Source: Thiohalocapsa sp. PB-PSB1 (GTDB lineage Bacteria > Pseudomonadota > Gammaproteobacteria > Chromatiales > Chromatiaceae). From it: a stretch of DNA of 64,000 nucleotides. The stretch covers positions 5,518,001 to 5,582,000 of the forward strand of contig CP050890.1 of assembly GCA_016745215.1 (NCBI GenBank), in the 5' to 3' direction. The first letter of the stretch is position 1; the number at the start of each line of letters is the position of its first letter. Below the pieces are notes generated by a model. That model was not told where the DNA came from and searched no databases. It saw nothing but the letters and a program-made list of their open reading frames with translations. The position numbers and the translations under genes were made by a program. Shown one piece after another: positions 1-9,226 of this stretch.

Positions 1-108
1 GATCAGATCACGCACATGACCGTAGGAAGCAACGACCTCAAAATCGGGGCCGAGATATTTCTTGATAGTCTTGGCTTTGGCAGGAGATTCGACGACGACG
101 AGATTCAT
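1..108 (-). CDS. topA: DNA topoisomerase I, N-terminal 36 residues (partial)
   Basis: The gene runs off the left edge. The 36 visible codons begin MNLVVVESPAKAKTIKKYLG and continue to a GHVRDL motif. This is the start of the Toprim domain of bacterial type IA topoisomerase, whose E. coli counterpart reads VIVESPAKAKTINKYLG then GHIRDL. The catalytic Toprim glutamate is the E in VVVESPAKAK. The enzyme relaxes negative supercoils. The ATG is at 106-108 and the gene diverges from the sufS-sufE fusion. The identity is firm although only the N-terminus is present; nothing can be said about the rest. Confidence 0.9.
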   Translation of the reverse strand, partial: MNLVVVESPAKAKTIKKYLGPDFEVVASYGHVRDLI

Positions 109-430
109 GGCAGCCCTTAGCAAGCAAATCAGCGGGGCTGTGACAACATACTAACCCCTGGGTCGCGTCAAGGTAGGGATGGTTAGGGGTCGCAGTCAAG
201 GGCCAAATGAGGTAAATTCTGATTAACGTTTTGTGTATATCGACCTCAAATCGCCCAGATGCTGTTGTTGCCCGTGCATTTTCGCGCACGCAACCTGGCT
301 TATTGTCGCGCTGTCGATGTCGACCCCTTTAGCCTAAAGCTGGAACCGCTGGAAAACAGCGGCTATGCTTGCTGACATGCGCGCCATAACAGTTCGTTTT
401 TTCACTGAGATTCACTAACGAGAACCGGCT
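109..430. promoter_or_regulatory. Divergent intergenic region between topA and sufS-sufE
   Basis: These 322 bases must hold the promoters of both divergent genes. I see no convincing sigma70 pair and no clear IscR-type site. A perfect 6-bp stem, CCGCTG-gaaaa-CAGCGG, lies at 346-362, about 70 bases before the sufS start. It is not followed by a T-run, so it does not look like a terminator. Its role is unknown. Confidence 0.35.
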
Positions 431-2245
431 ATGAACGCTTTAATCCAACCCGAGATTGCATATCAGGCTTACCCTGGGCTGGATGCAGTGCGTGACCAAT
501 TTCCGATCTTGCAGCCCCAGCCTCGAGGTGCCGGTGAGTCTCTGGTATTTCTCGATAGTGCTGCCAGCACTCAGCAACCGGAAGCTGTAATCGCTGCCAG
601 CGCTGATTATCATCGTTTCCATCACGCTAATATTCATCGCGGTGTCTATCAGCTTTCGCAGACCGCGACCCGGCTCTATGAGCAAGCGCGTGCTTCGGTT
701 GCCGATTTTATCAATGCTGCCGAACCAGCGGAATGTTTGTTCACGCGCGGGACGACCGAATCGATCAATCTGGTCGCCTCCACCTGGGGCAGAGCTAACC
801 TGAAAGCTGGTGATGAAATTATCCTATCGATGTTGGAACATCATTCCAATATCGTGCCCTGGCAGCTGCTGGCTCAGGCTACCGGTGCTATCATCAAGGT
901 AATTCCGATCAACGATGCCGGCGAACTGCTGCTTGATGCGTACCGCCAGCTGCTATCCAGCCGCACCCGACTAGTAGCCATCAACCATGTCTCCAATGCA
1001 CTCGGCACCATCAATCCAGTGCAAGAAATCATTGCCGAGGCGCACGCCGCAGGCGCTCTAGCACTCATTGACGGGGCACAATGGATCGCACACGGTGTCA
1101 CCGACGTGAGAGCTATGAACGCTGACTTCTACACCTTCTCCGGGCATAAGCTGTACGGCCCGACCGGCATCGGTGTGCTCTACGGCAAACGTTGGCTGCT
1201 GGATGCCATGCCTCCTTATCAGGGTGGCGGCGACATGATCGAGCAAGTCACCTTTGCCGAGACCACCTATGCCGGGTTGCCGAATAAATTCGAGGCCGGC
1301 ACGCCGCATATCTCCGGCGCCGTGGGGCTGGCGGCGGCCATCGAATGGGTGCAGTCGATTGGGGTCGAGCAGATCGGCGCGCACGAACAGGCTCTATTGC
1401 ACTATGCAACCGAGCGTTTGCTCCAGATTCCGGGCTTGGAACTGAAGGGCACTGCGCAACATAAAAGCGGCGTGCTGTCCTTTGTAATCACTGACCCACC
1501 GGTCTCCACACTTGATGTGGGCACGCAGCTAGACCTGCGCTCGATCTGCGTGCGCACCGGTCACCACTGCTGCCAGCCATTGATGGCACATCTTGGCATC
1601 GCCGGCACCGCGCGTGCATCCTTAGCGGTTTACAATAACCGCAACGATATCGATCGGCTTGCGGATGCACTCGCCGATATCGTCGAGCGCGCCCGGCGAA
1701 CGGCAACGGCCAAGTCCGACAGGGGGGCGCGCAAGTCGGACAGCAATCGCGATCTCCCTGTAGAGATGCCCGACAGGTCGATGGAAAGCGTTGATGTCGC
1801 CTATCCGGCGGCAACGGCAGACTCACCTGAGGCAGCTGCCGATGAGACCGCGGATTTATTCTCATTATTGCCCGATTGGCCGATGCGCCATGAGTACCTA
1901 ATCGAGCTGGGCGATAAATTGCCGCCAATGCCCGAAGCACTGAAGACCGACGCAAACTACATACGAGGTTGCCAGAGCACCGTACACATGGCTGTTCGAC
2001 GCAAGCCTGGATCGGCCGATATCATCGAGTTCCTGGCCGACAGCGATGCCAACATCGTTCGTGGTCTGATTGGATTGCTGCAACGAATCTTTTCGGGTCA
2101 ATCCGCATCTGCAATTCTGGCTTTTGATGTAGATGCCTACTTTGCCCGGATCGGGCTCGATCGCAACCTGAGCCTGTCGCGCCGCAATGGCTTGGCCGCC
2201 ATGATCCAGCGCTTGCGTGAATTGGCGCGTCAATCCATAGGTTGA
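431..2245 (+). CDS. sufS: Cysteine desulfurase SufS fused to sulfur acceptor SufE
   Basis: A bifunctional 604-residue protein for Fe-S cluster assembly. Residues 1-430 are a group II cysteine desulfurase (PLP aminotransferase fold). The Schiff-base lysine is K240 in SGHKLYGPTG, and the active-site persulfide cysteine is C380 in RTGHHCCQP, matching E. coli SufS RTGHHCAMP. A linker rich in Arg, Asp and Ala (about 430-475) leads into a SufE domain at about 480-604. The SufE acceptor cysteine is C514 in IRGCQSTV. In most bacteria SufS and SufE are separate; here the sulfur donor and acceptor are one chain, so persulfide transfer can be intramolecular or within a dimer. No sufBCD genes follow, so the rest of the pathway lies elsewhere. 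The start is ATG at 431 with a weak upstream purine stretch. Confidence 0.93.
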   Translation: MNALIQPEIAYQAYPGLDAVRDQFPILQPQPRGAGESLVFLDSAASTQQPEAVIAASADYHRFHHANIHRGVYQLSQTATRLYEQARASVADFINAAEPAECLFTRGTTESINLVASTWGRANLKAGDEIILSMLEHHSNIVPWQLLAQATGAIIKVIPINDAGELLLDAYRQLLSSRTRLVAINHVSNALGTINPVQEIIAEAHAAGALALIDGAQWIAHGVTDVRAMNADFYTFSGHKLYGPTGIGVLYGKRWLLDAMPPYQGGGDMIEQVTFAETTYAGLPNKFEAGTPHISGAVGLAAAIEWVQSIGVEQIGAHEQALLHYATERLLQIPGLELKGTAQHKSGVLSFVITDPPVSTLDVGTQLDLRSICVRTGHHCCQPLMAHLGIAGTARASLAVYNNRNDIDRLADALADIVERARRTATAKSDRGARKSDSNRDLPVEMPDRSMESVDVAYPAATADSPEAAADETADLFSLLPDWPMRHEYLIELGDKLPPMPEALKTDANYIRGCQSTVHMAVRRKPGSADIIEFLADSDANIVRGLIGLLQRIFSGQSASAILAFDVDAYFARIGLDRNLSLSRRNGLAAMIQRLRELARQSIG

Positions 2246-2654
2246 CCTGTTGCTGCCACGATGAGTACCTGCGTTGCGCCTGACGAAGGTCATCTTCAGC
2301 ACGATCAGATGGTACGAAAGTCGACCGAAATGGGTATTGCCTACAAAGATAAGAATTTACCGCAGAGAGCGCAGAGGGGCCAAGGCGCCTCGCCCACAAA
2401 CGGACCTCGTGGGAGCCGGTCGGCGTAGGAGCCCATTTGCGGGTGACCTGGCAGACGATGTCAGCGGATCTGACGCAAGCGCCGCGCCTTCCCCGGGAGA
2501 AAAACTGTAGGCCACTGTCTTCTCCACAAATGAACGGAAGATACCCCAGGGTGCAACCCGTCCATAGAGCGACTATGGGCGGGTTGCCGCTTCGCGAAGG
2601 CGAACGAGAATCCGGCGCCAGTTGATAGGTTTTTCTCCGGCAATCGCCTCAGAC
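2246..2654. other. Non-coding interval with degenerate REP and a dispersed repeat
   Basis: I see no credible gene between the two convergent genes. It holds an imperfect REP-like palindrome (GTAGGAGCCCATTTGCGGGTGA at 2425-2446, shown here in two parts: GTAGGAGCCC and ATTTGCGGGTGA). The bases after it (cagacgatgtcagcgga) resemble a decayed part of the 213-bp units at 30097-35031. A dispersed repeat at 2553-2652 abuts the malZ stop codon. No strong terminator was recognised. Confidence 0.5.
2553..2652 (-). repeat. Dispersed ~100-bp repeat, copy 1
   Basis: Read on the minus strand, this segment closely matches 29565-29664 on the plus strand, with only scattered mismatches. Shared stretches include CAACTGGCGCCGGATT, the perfect block GCGAAGCGGCAACCCGCCCA and the ATAGTCGCT that follows it. 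The GCGAAGCGG and CGGGTTGCCGCTT words give partial self-complementarity. The two copies are 27 kb apart, in opposite orientation, each just after the end of a coding region. Confidence 0.7.
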
Positions 2655-4538
2655 CTAGGACCGCTGCAGCAATAGACATTCCTTTGCGTTCAGATGCAGT
2701 CGCAGAAAACCCGCTTCGGCCTTGTGTTCAGCGCCTGTCAGCAGATCTTTAAAGTAGGGCGTGGCCGAGTCGGGCAGTGGCGCAAGAGCAAGCTGAATGT
2801 CCATGGCAGGTTGCGTGGATCGATTCAGGATCACAATCAGCTGCTCGGGATGGTTCAGACCGGCTGCCGGCTGAGTATCGACAGAAACGTCGAACCGGGC
2901 AAATCCGAATAGGTCACCCTGGGCCAGCAGAGTTTGGTAAGCACCCCTGCATAACGCGGCGTGGTCGCGGCGCACTTGCGCAAGGGTGCGGACAAAAGTG
3001 CGCAAGCCCTGGTCCCAGTGCGCTTCATTCCAGTCGAAGCAAGCGCGATTGTGGGGATCGTGCTCACCGGTCATGCCGATCTCATCGCCATAATAGATAC
3101 AGGGCACGCCGGGGTAGGTGAACAGCAGCAGCAATGCGATGCGCATCAGCGAGCGGTCTTCGCCAAGCAGGGTTAGAAAGCGGGTGGTGTCATGCGAACC
3201 CAGTAGGTTCAACTGGCAGAGTTGGTGGGCGTATGGGATACGCGAGCGGGCATCGGTAAGCCACTGATCCAGTTCGGCAGCATCAATGCTAACCGCATGG
3301 TAGTTGACATCCTGACCTGCCAGAAAAGCGCGCACTGGGTGGGAGAAACCATAGTAGTTCATCGCGCCGTCTTCTTGATCGCCTTGCAGCCAGCGCGTGG
3401 CCTCGAAGAAGTGCTCGCCCAGGATATACGCATGCGGGTTTTCTTCTCGGGCGGCACGGCGCAGCGCGCGCACATGGACGTCATTGTTGGCAGCGCCGGT
3501 GCCCTCGCCAAGCATATGAATCACATCAAGGCGCCAACCGTCGATCGCGTAGGGCGGTCGCAACCAGCGGCGTACGATCGCATCATGGCCGGCATAGAAG
3601 TAGTCCTGCACTTTCGGGTTGGCAAAGTCGAGCACCGGCAGCGTCTTTGCTCCTTGCCAACAGTGATAGCTGTCGGGATCATCCGCATTGTGGAAGATGA
3701 AAGCATCACGAAAGGGTGCATTCCTGCTGGCGTAGGCACCAGGCTCGGGGTGAGTATTCCAACGATTGAACCAGGGGTGCGTGTCGGAGCAATGATTGAA
3801 GACCGCATCCAGCACCAGGCGCATACCACGCTCGAGGGTCGCCGTGCGCAATTCCACCAGAGCCTGGTCGCCACCCAGAAAAGGATCGACGTGTTCGAAG
3901 TCCTCAATATCGTATTTATGCACGCTTGGCGATGTGAACACCGGGTTCAGATACAATGCCGTGATTCCCAGATCGGCTAAGTAATCAAGCCGTTGACGAA
4001 CGCCGACCAGGTCGCCACCGTAGAACTCGCTGTTGCAGCGTTGCGGATCGATCGGCTCGCCCCATGCCTTGGCGCGGATCGGACCCTCACCGCGCATCCG
4101 ATAAGCGCCGTTGTGCGGCCCAAGGCTTGGGTCGCCGTTGCAAAAACGTTCGGGAAAGATTTGATAAAAGATCTGATCGGGCACCCAGTCCGGGGTTGCC
4201 GAGCAGTGGGGCAATCGGAAGAAGCGCTCACGCGGCGGCATCCGCGGGCTGATGCCGGCCGCGTCCAGCCACCATTGTCGGTCCGCGTAGAGCACCTTGA
4301 AGGCGTAGACGGTCGGTTCAGTCGTGGTGTCGATGATCAGCGGCGCCTCGAACACGCAAAAACGCCCGCGCGGAGCACCCGGCATCATCGGCACCAATTC
4401 CTCCTCATTATCCGGCTCCAGGCGCAACCAAATCTTGGGTTGTTCGGAGTCGACGGATATCCAGAGCTGGACCCAGATCTCTGAACCGCTCTGGCGTAAG
4501 AAAGGCGAAACCTGATGATGTAACAACAATGGCGGCAT
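2655..4538 (-). CDS. malZ: Maltodextrin glucosidase (GH13, MalZ-like)
   Basis: A 627-residue GH13 enzyme expected to hydrolyse short malto-oligosaccharides to glucose in the cytoplasm, since no signal peptide is visible. Residues 1-110 form an N-terminal beta domain, followed by the (beta/alpha)8 barrel. Conserved segments include DQIFYQIFPERF (121-132), the region-I motif LVLDAVFNHC (241-250), the nucleophile D338 in DGWRLDV, the acid/base E375 in ILGEHFF and the third acid D450 in LLGSHDTTR. The length is close to that of E. coli MalZ (about 605). The FPERF and HKYDI motifs fit the MalZ/neopullulanase group; cyclomaltodextrinase is the main alternative. It stands alone, without a maltose regulator or transporter nearby, and probably takes part in glycogen or maltodextrin turnover. 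Confidence 0.82.
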   Translation of the reverse strand: MPPLLLHHQVSPFLRQSGSEIWVQLWISVDSEQPKIWLRLEPDNEEELVPMMPGAPRGRFCVFEAPLIIDTTTEPTVYAFKVLYADRQWWLDAAGISPRMPPRERFFRLPHCSATPDWVPDQIFYQIFPERFCNGDPSLGPHNGAYRMRGEGPIRAKAWGEPIDPQRCNSEFYGGDLVGVRQRLDYLADLGITALYLNPVFTSPSVHKYDIEDFEHVDPFLGGDQALVELRTATLERGMRLVLDAVFNHCSDTHPWFNRWNTHPEPGAYASRNAPFRDAFIFHNADDPDSYHCWQGAKTLPVLDFANPKVQDYFYAGHDAIVRRWLRPPYAIDGWRLDVIHMLGEGTGAANNDVHVRALRRAAREENPHAYILGEHFFEATRWLQGDQEDGAMNYYGFSHPVRAFLAGQDVNYHAVSIDAAELDQWLTDARSRIPYAHQLCQLNLLGSHDTTRFLTLLGEDRSLMRIALLLLFTYPGVPCIYYGDEIGMTGEHDPHNRACFDWNEAHWDQGLRTFVRTLAQVRRDHAALCRGAYQTLLAQGDLFGFARFDVSVDTQPAAGLNHPEQLIVILNRSTQPAMDIQLALAPLPDSATPYFKDLLTGAEHKAEAGFLRLHLNAKECLLLQRS

Positions 4539-4943
4539 GAGTGACCTATATCAGGTGGCGTGAAGTCCACGGCGATGGATGAAACAGCGCGGACGGTGGT
4601 CTCCTGTCCCGCTTGCTCAGTGCTGAATTCCCGCGTTGGAGGTCACTTGCCGACATGCTGTCTTAGGCGTTGATGGACTACCCGGCCCTGCGTTGGCACG
4701 ATAACATCGCCAAAACAGCAGGTTACAGCCTTTTGTCTCTGCGTAATTCAGGCTTTGGGCCAAACGACGATCAAGGCCCTGTCTCAGGCCGAGCAGTATC
4801 TGAACCAAAGCGCTGTCGTGCGTACACAATGGGCCGAAGGTCAAAGCGATGTCTGTGGAGATGCACGCGTTTGCAAGCATGGACAGCGCCGCCAGGATAT
4901 CGCCAAACCGGCCTCTGGGGCGCATCGATCAAGCGTAGCTTGC
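4539..4943. other. Intergenic interval without a recognisable gene
   Basis: About 405 bases separate the malZ start from the stop of the pentahaem cytochrome gene. Short open frames exist on both strands, but none reads like a known protein. The interval must carry the malZ promoter. I see no clear -35/-10 pair. Confidence 0.4.
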
Positions 4944-6263
4944 TCACTCAACGGAGATGAGTTCTTCCGATTCCGCGATCAAAACCGGCTCGGTCAAATC
5001 CGACGGCAGATGGCTGAACTTTTGCACCAGGCCAGGCCAGAGCAAGTTGTAGTAAAGCTCGCCGCGCACCAAAACGACCCCGGTGGCCGGAATCTGATAG
5101 TCCAGCGTACGCTCCTCATGGGGCTTTAGCCGGGTATCATCACCGGGCTTGGTGGCCGTCGGCGGCGCTGCCGGCATATCGTCGTCATCGCTTAAACCAT
5201 AAGAAAAATAGGCCTGCGGATCCTCTTTGCCCGGATGGCCCTCGGCATTCTGCCAGACCGGATTTCCGGATTCGTCATAGGCGGTCAGTTTCAGATACAA
5301 ATTTCGAAACGGTGCGCCAGTAGGCATCGCATGGGGCTGCTGATTCTTCAGATACACCGATGTCTTCAGCACATCCCCGACAGACTCGGTATCAATATCG
5401 AACACCACCGAGCGTTTAAGGATGGAGTGATTATGTCCACCGCCCATGGTGTGGTCGGCGATGCCGCCGCTGACCGGCATGTGGCAGGACAGACAGTTGA
5501 CATTGCTGCCGCTGGCAATGTATTCATTACCGGTTTGGCATAGAGGCACGCCGTGGGGATTGTTGCGTTGATCGTGGCAGCCCATGCAGGCATCCGAGGT
5601 TTTCATCAGGCGCGGGTTGCCTTGCATCGGCAGCGCTGGAATTGTTTGACCATCCAACTCCACCGGCTCACCGAGATGCGGATTTGGCTTTTGCGATGGT
5701 TCGCCAATGCCAGCGCCACCAAACAAATCATCCGCCGCGCTCGCAAGTTTGGCGAGACCATTGTTGATGCCGGCTGGAGCCTGAAGTTCGTCGCTGATGT
5801 CGTAAGACTTGAGCCCGAGCTGTAATTTGCCGCCTGCGCCTTGGATGCCGTTGTACGCTTTCAGCGTGTGACAGGCGACGCAGTTCACGCCCTCGCTGTA
5901 GGCAGCCATGGCGTCGAGCTTTGTGGTCTTGTCCTTGGCCGCGTTTGGGGCATGGCATTGTAGACAGATCGGGTATTTGCCGGAGGCTTTATGCAGTACA
6001 CCCTCTTGGGTCGGATCGCCGACGACCTTTTTATAAAAAGTGGCATGAATCGGATCATCCAGCGCCGTGCTCTGGGAATGCATGGACTGCTTCCACTGCT
6101 TATAGATGGCCTGATGGCAATTGGCGCAGACCTCAGCCGAAACATGGTGAATGGAATTGCCGGGTTCGGTTGCCGCCCTGACCGTGGACATGGCCAGAGT
6201 GGCGAAGACAAACAGGGCCATGATCAGGACCGCGGCATATGCGCTTTGTTGGCGCTTTGTCAT
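4944..6263 (-). CDS. Periplasmic pentahaem c-type cytochrome (cytochrome c554-like family)
   Basis: A secreted electron-transfer protein of about 439 residues. A signal peptide is visible at residues 1-31 (hydrophobic AAVLIMALFVFATLAM, cleavage near VRA-A). Five haem-binding motifs follow: CANCH at 46, CLQCH at 100, CVACH at 128, CMGCH at 226 and CLSCH at 257. The C-terminal third has no haem motif and looks beta-rich. The spacing, with a long gap between the third and fourth haems, resembles cytochrome c554-type multihaem proteins, but I cannot name the substrate. I chose the ATG at 6261-6263, which has GGAG 7 bases upstream, over an in-frame TTG four codons earlier. It diverges from the octahaem gene, which suggests a shared respiratory task, for example passing electrons to or from that enzyme. 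Confidence 0.8.
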   Translation of the reverse strand: MTKRQQSAYAAVLIMALFVFATLAMSTVRAATEPGNSIHHVSAEVCANCHQAIYKQWKQSMHSQSTALDDPIHATFYKKVVGDPTQEGVLHKASGKYPICLQCHAPNAAKDKTTKLDAMAAYSEGVNCVACHTLKAYNGIQGAGGKLQLGLKSYDISDELQAPAGINNGLAKLASAADDLFGGAGIGEPSQKPNPHLGEPVELDGQTIPALPMQGNPRLMKTSDACMGCHDQRNNPHGVPLCQTGNEYIASGSNVNCLSCHMPVSGGIADHTMGGGHNHSILKRSVVFDIDTESVGDVLKTSVYLKNQQPHAMPTGAPFRNLYLKLTAYDESGNPVWQNAEGHPGKEDPQAYFSYGLSDDDDMPAAPPTATKPGDDTRLKPHEERTLDYQIPATGVVLVRGELYYNLLWPGLVQKFSHLPSDLTEPVLIAESEELISVE

Positions 6264-6534
6264 TGGATTCTCCAACGGTGTTCGTAAGGAATATTAGCGG
6301 CCGCTATTGTTCCGGTTATGCCCGCGCGCGAACATGAGCGGAGTCAACGATACTAATTGCTGCCGAAAGCTGTAGTAGATGAATGCTGTGCTAACGGTTA
6401 TTTTACCCGACTCCCGGGTCGCCGCTTGGCGAAACTGCTCCATAAACGCGAACAGGATCGGTCAAGCTCTGCAGCGGGCATGAAGTTGCTGCCCCGACTC
6501 AATGGTACCCCGTAATTTATGAGGAATTAGAGGC
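6264..6534. promoter_or_regulatory. Divergent region between the two multihaem cytochrome genes
   Basis: This 271-base spacer must drive both cytochrome transcripts. I looked for FNR (TTGAT-N4-ATCAA) and NarL-type sites and found no good match. A GAGGAATTAGAGG purine run lies just before the TTG start at 6535 and could serve as its ribosome-binding site. Confidence 0.3.
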
Positions 6535-7956
6535 TTGACCATTCATTTCATCTCATCCAATCAGGGTTCAACTCAGGGTTCGATTCAGCGTTCAACATCG
6601 CTTGGTCGGATGCTTTGCACGCTGCTTTTACTGACCATCTGCGATGTCGGTAGCGCTGCCAAGGTAACCCTTGACCCGAGCAGCTGGGGCCATTCGGCAG
6701 GGTCGGGCTGTGTCGGTTGTCATGACAAAGCATCTCCCGGACTCGCCCGGCAATGGCATCAGAGCGCGCACAAGAGCGCCGGGGTCAATTGCATGGATTG
6801 CCATCGGGCGGATGCTGCGGAACCCGATGCGATCGAGCACGAGGGGCAGGTGATAGCGACCATTGTCTCGCCGCAAGACTGTGGTCGCTGCCACCAGGTC
6901 GAGTATCGGGAGCAGGCCGGTTCGGTGCATGCCGAGGCCTACGCCCTGATCGCCGAGCGCGTGCCGGCATTGGCGCATCAATTGACCGGTGCCGCGATGC
7001 AGGCCGCCGGCTGCGATCAGTGCCACGGCTCTGAAGTCAAGGTGCGTGGCGACGGCACACTGGACCCAGCCACCTGGCCTAACTCGGGTATCGGCCGCAT
7101 CAATCCGGACGGCTCCAAGGGCTCCTGTTCGTCCTGCCACGGCCGACATCGGTTCTCCAAAGCGCAAGCGCGCGAGCCCGGTGCCTGCGTGCGCTGCCAT
7201 TCGGGACCCGACTCGCCAGATAAAGAGATTTTTGAGGCATCCAAGCACGGCATGCTCTATGCCGCCCAGCGCGAGGCCATGAATCTGGATTCGGATACCT
7301 GGATCGCCGGCAAGGACTACACCGCCGCACCCACCTGCGTAACCTGCCATATGGGCGCTGCCGGCAAGATCCCGCCTACCCACGACGTCGGCATGCGCAA
7401 TGTCTGGAGCCTGAATACGCCAGTCTCCCAACGCCAATATCTGGTTGTGCTGGAGGACGATGCAAAAATCGAGCTGCCGGCCACCGAAAAGGCACCGAAA
7501 CGCGGCAGCGAAATCGAAAAGCCGGATGGCAGTCGCGGTAAAGTGAAAGTCGTGGCAACGCCGGATCGCAGGCGCTCGATCATGTCTCTGGTATGCCTGG
7601 AATGCCATTCCAAGAGTTTCACCCAGGGCTTCATGACCCAGTTCGACAATGTTGTCGAGCTCTACAACGCCAAGTTCGGCGCGCCCGCGCAGGCGATCAT
7701 GGCCGCTCTCTACGAACAGGGGCTGCTGACGCCGCTGCCCTTCGACGAACCGCTGGAATTCACCTACTGGGAACTGTGGCACGACGAGGGCGCCCGCGCC
7801 CGCCACGGCGCCTCCATGGCAAGCCCAAATCATGCTTGGTGGGAAGGCATGTATTTGGTCGGACGCAATTTCTATAGCCGCTTTCTGCCCGAGGCGCGTG
7901 CCGCCGCCGGTGAGCGAGCGGCCGAACTGGTGGAGGTCCAGGGCAAACGCATCTAA
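6535..7956 (+). CDS. Octahaem hydroxylamine oxidoreductase-like cytochrome, 3' end cut by an IS
   Basis: A periplasmic multihaem enzyme of the hydroxylamine oxidoreductase (HAO) family. It has eight CxxCH motifs: C59, C86, C116, C160, C198, C218, C268 and C354. Family hallmarks are the closely spaced motifs 4-6, the CVTCHMG motif, and the C-terminal helical region ending in WWEGMYLVGRNFY. A signal peptide (RMLCTLLLLTICDVGSAA) precedes the mature protein. The assigned start is TTG 6535 after a GAGG-type site; ATG 6610 is an alternative that gives a shorter leader. An ISAs1 element inserted at 7939 replaces the native end with QGKRI-stop, leaving 473 of an original ~534 residues. All haem motifs survive. 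At the position where nitrifier HAO is expected to carry its cross-linking tyrosine I see PNHAWWEG, which hints at a reductive (nitrite/hydroxylamine reductase-like) member; this alignment was made by eye. Confidence 0.78.
   Translation: MTIHFISSNQGSTQGSIQRSTSLGRMLCTLLLLTICDVGSAAKVTLDPSSWGHSAGSGCVGCHDKASPGLARQWHQSAHKSAGVNCMDCHRADAAEPDAIEHEGQVIATIVSPQDCGRCHQVEYREQAGSVHAEAYALIAERVPALAHQLTGAAMQAAGCDQCHGSEVKVRGDGTLDPATWPNSGIGRINPDGSKGSCSSCHGRHRFSKAQAREPGACVRCHSGPDSPDKEIFEASKHGMLYAAQREAMNLDSDTWIAGKDYTAAPTCVTCHMGAAGKIPPTHDVGMRNVWSLNTPVSQRQYLVVLEDDAKIELPATEKAPKRGSEIEKPDGSRGKVKVVATPDRRRSIMSLVCLECHSKSFTQGFMTQFDNVVELYNAKFGAPAQAIMAALYEQGLLTPLPFDEPLEFTYWELWHDEGARARHGASMASPNHAWWEGMYLVGRNFYSRFLPEARAAAGERAAELVEVQGKRI
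7929..7938. repeat. Target-site duplication, left copy (ISAs1 insertion)
   Basis: The sequence ggtggaggtc occurs here and again at 9217-9226, directly flanking the IS ends. The duplication is 8-10 bp, depending on how the terminal bases shared with the inverted repeat are assigned. Confidence 0.85.
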
Positions 7957-9216
7957 ATTTCCCATTTTAGGCCGCCTGTAGGACATCTAGTAACTGCTCA
8001 AGATAATCTGTATCCCAGCCGGCACGGAGTCGCTTTAATTTAATGCTTTTCTTTGAGGTCGTATCTTTCCTGAGAATATTGAGTGCAATGTGCCGTAGGA
8101 TGGCATAGTTTTCAGGTGCATGACCTTTTCGCGTTCGATTGGCATCTTCGGAAAAGGACACATCCAAAACCCAATGCAGTGAATTCTCAATTCCCCAATG
8201 AGAGCGAACCGCTTGGGCAAATCGTTTAACATCGCCTGACAGGCTGGCAATGAAATAGCGCCGGTCCGTGGTTACTTTTTTTCCATCATCTCGAATCGAC
8301 TCTACCATCCCGATACCCCGGAAACCTTTCCATTGTTCGGCGTAATGCCCTAAGGAATGATCAGTGAAATAATAATACCGACGCGTCTCCAGGCGACCAT
8401 GTTTTTTCTCTTTCGTTTCAAGAAAAACACTCGCATCCCGGCAGCATTGGTCGAGATCGACCGATTCGAACCAAGCGATGACATCTTGATGAAAAGTGCT
8501 CTGGTTTCCTTTCAAAGAAAATACCCAATCTGCTTGTTTTTCAACAATTTTCTCCGCAATCTTCTTTTGGCATCCCATCGCGTCGATACTGACTACACAG
8601 CCTTTGATCTCCAGTAAATCCAACAATTTCGGTATCGCTGTAATTTCATTTGATTTTTCTTCGGTCTTGAGTTGACCCAATACGAGCGATGAGTGACAAG
8701 CCCACGCACTCACCATGTGAATTGCCTTATTTCCATTAGCTCTATCATGAGATCTGCGCACCGTTTTCCCATCGATCGGTATAATATCCCCATCAAACTT
8801 CGGCTCTATCGACTTCACCCAGGAGATGAAACAGGTTCGGAATTGATCGGGGTCAATACGGGCAAATACACGATTGAACGTGTCATGCGAGGGAATCCCA
8901 TTGGGCAATTCCAAAAACTTCCGTAACCACTGTTCATGGGTTTGACCAAACTCCTCCATCGCATCCCAGCTCTCTCCCATACATAACGTCGAACAAATCG
9001 CTATCGTTATGATATCAGCCAGCTTATGCCTTTTTGTCCTGTCGATACGGGGGTCGTTCAGATCGGAAAAATGACCGGCGATTGTCGTATCTTTTTCCTC
9101 TTCATTTATAGGTCTGATCATTCCCATTTTAATAACCCTCTATTAAATCATATGATCTTCAATTTTCGCCATCATAACACATTGTTTTCTAAATATTTTT
9201 AGATGCGTTTGCCCTG
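7939..9216 (-). mobile_element. ISAs1-family insertion sequence (about 1.28 kb, apparently complete)
   Basis: The ends carry a perfect 20-bp inverted repeat, CCAGGGCAAACGCATCTAAA, at 7938-7957 and its complement at 9198-9217 (the outermost base is shared with the target duplication). One transposase gene fills the element on the minus strand. Removing the element and one target copy restores an open frame through the host octahaem gene: ELVEV continues directly into HLADGKHH. The insertion therefore looks recent. A/T-richer bases and different codon use set it apart from its neighbours. Confidence 0.9.
7967..9127 (-). CDS. ISAs1-family transposase (DDE)
   Basis: A 386-residue DDE transposase of the ISAs1 (H-repeat) family. 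Typical family segments are visible: the N-terminal HFSDLNDPRIDRTKRHKL region, ADIITIAICSTLCMGESW, the catalytic-block motifs IPIDGKTVRRSHD and VVSIDAMGCQKKIA, and VFSLKGNQ. The C-terminal HWGIENSLHWVLDVSFSEDA motif is also characteristic and carries the catalytic glutamate region. The full length suggests an active copy. An alternative start lies two codons downstream (ATG at 9121). Confidence 0.93.
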   Translation of the reverse strand: MGMIRPINEEEKDTTIAGHFSDLNDPRIDRTKRHKLADIITIAICSTLCMGESWDAMEEFGQTHEQWLRKFLELPNGIPSHDTFNRVFARIDPDQFRTCFISWVKSIEPKFDGDIIPIDGKTVRRSHDRANGNKAIHMVSAWACHSSLVLGQLKTEEKSNEITAIPKLLDLLEIKGCVVSIDAMGCQKKIAEKIVEKQADWVFSLKGNQSTFHQDVIAWFESVDLDQCCRDASVFLETKEKKHGRLETRRYYYFTDHSLGHYAEQWKGFRGIGMVESIRDDGKKVTTDRRYFIASLSGDVKRFAQAVRSHWGIENSLHWVLDVSFSEDANRTRKGHAPENYAILRHIALNILRKDTTSKKSIKLKRLRAGWDTDYLEQLLDVLQAA

Positions 9217-9226
9217 GGTGGAGGTC
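9217..9226. repeat. Target-site duplication, right copy (ISAs1 insertion)
   Basis: Second copy of ggtggaggtc, matching 7929-7938. The reading frame of the interrupted octahaem gene resumes here as VEV-HLADG. Confidence 0.85.

Noticed and set aside
6628..7986. Open frame of 452 codons antisense to the octahaem cytochrome gene
   Set aside because: The sense strand encodes eight haem motifs and a signal peptide. The antisense translation has no family features.
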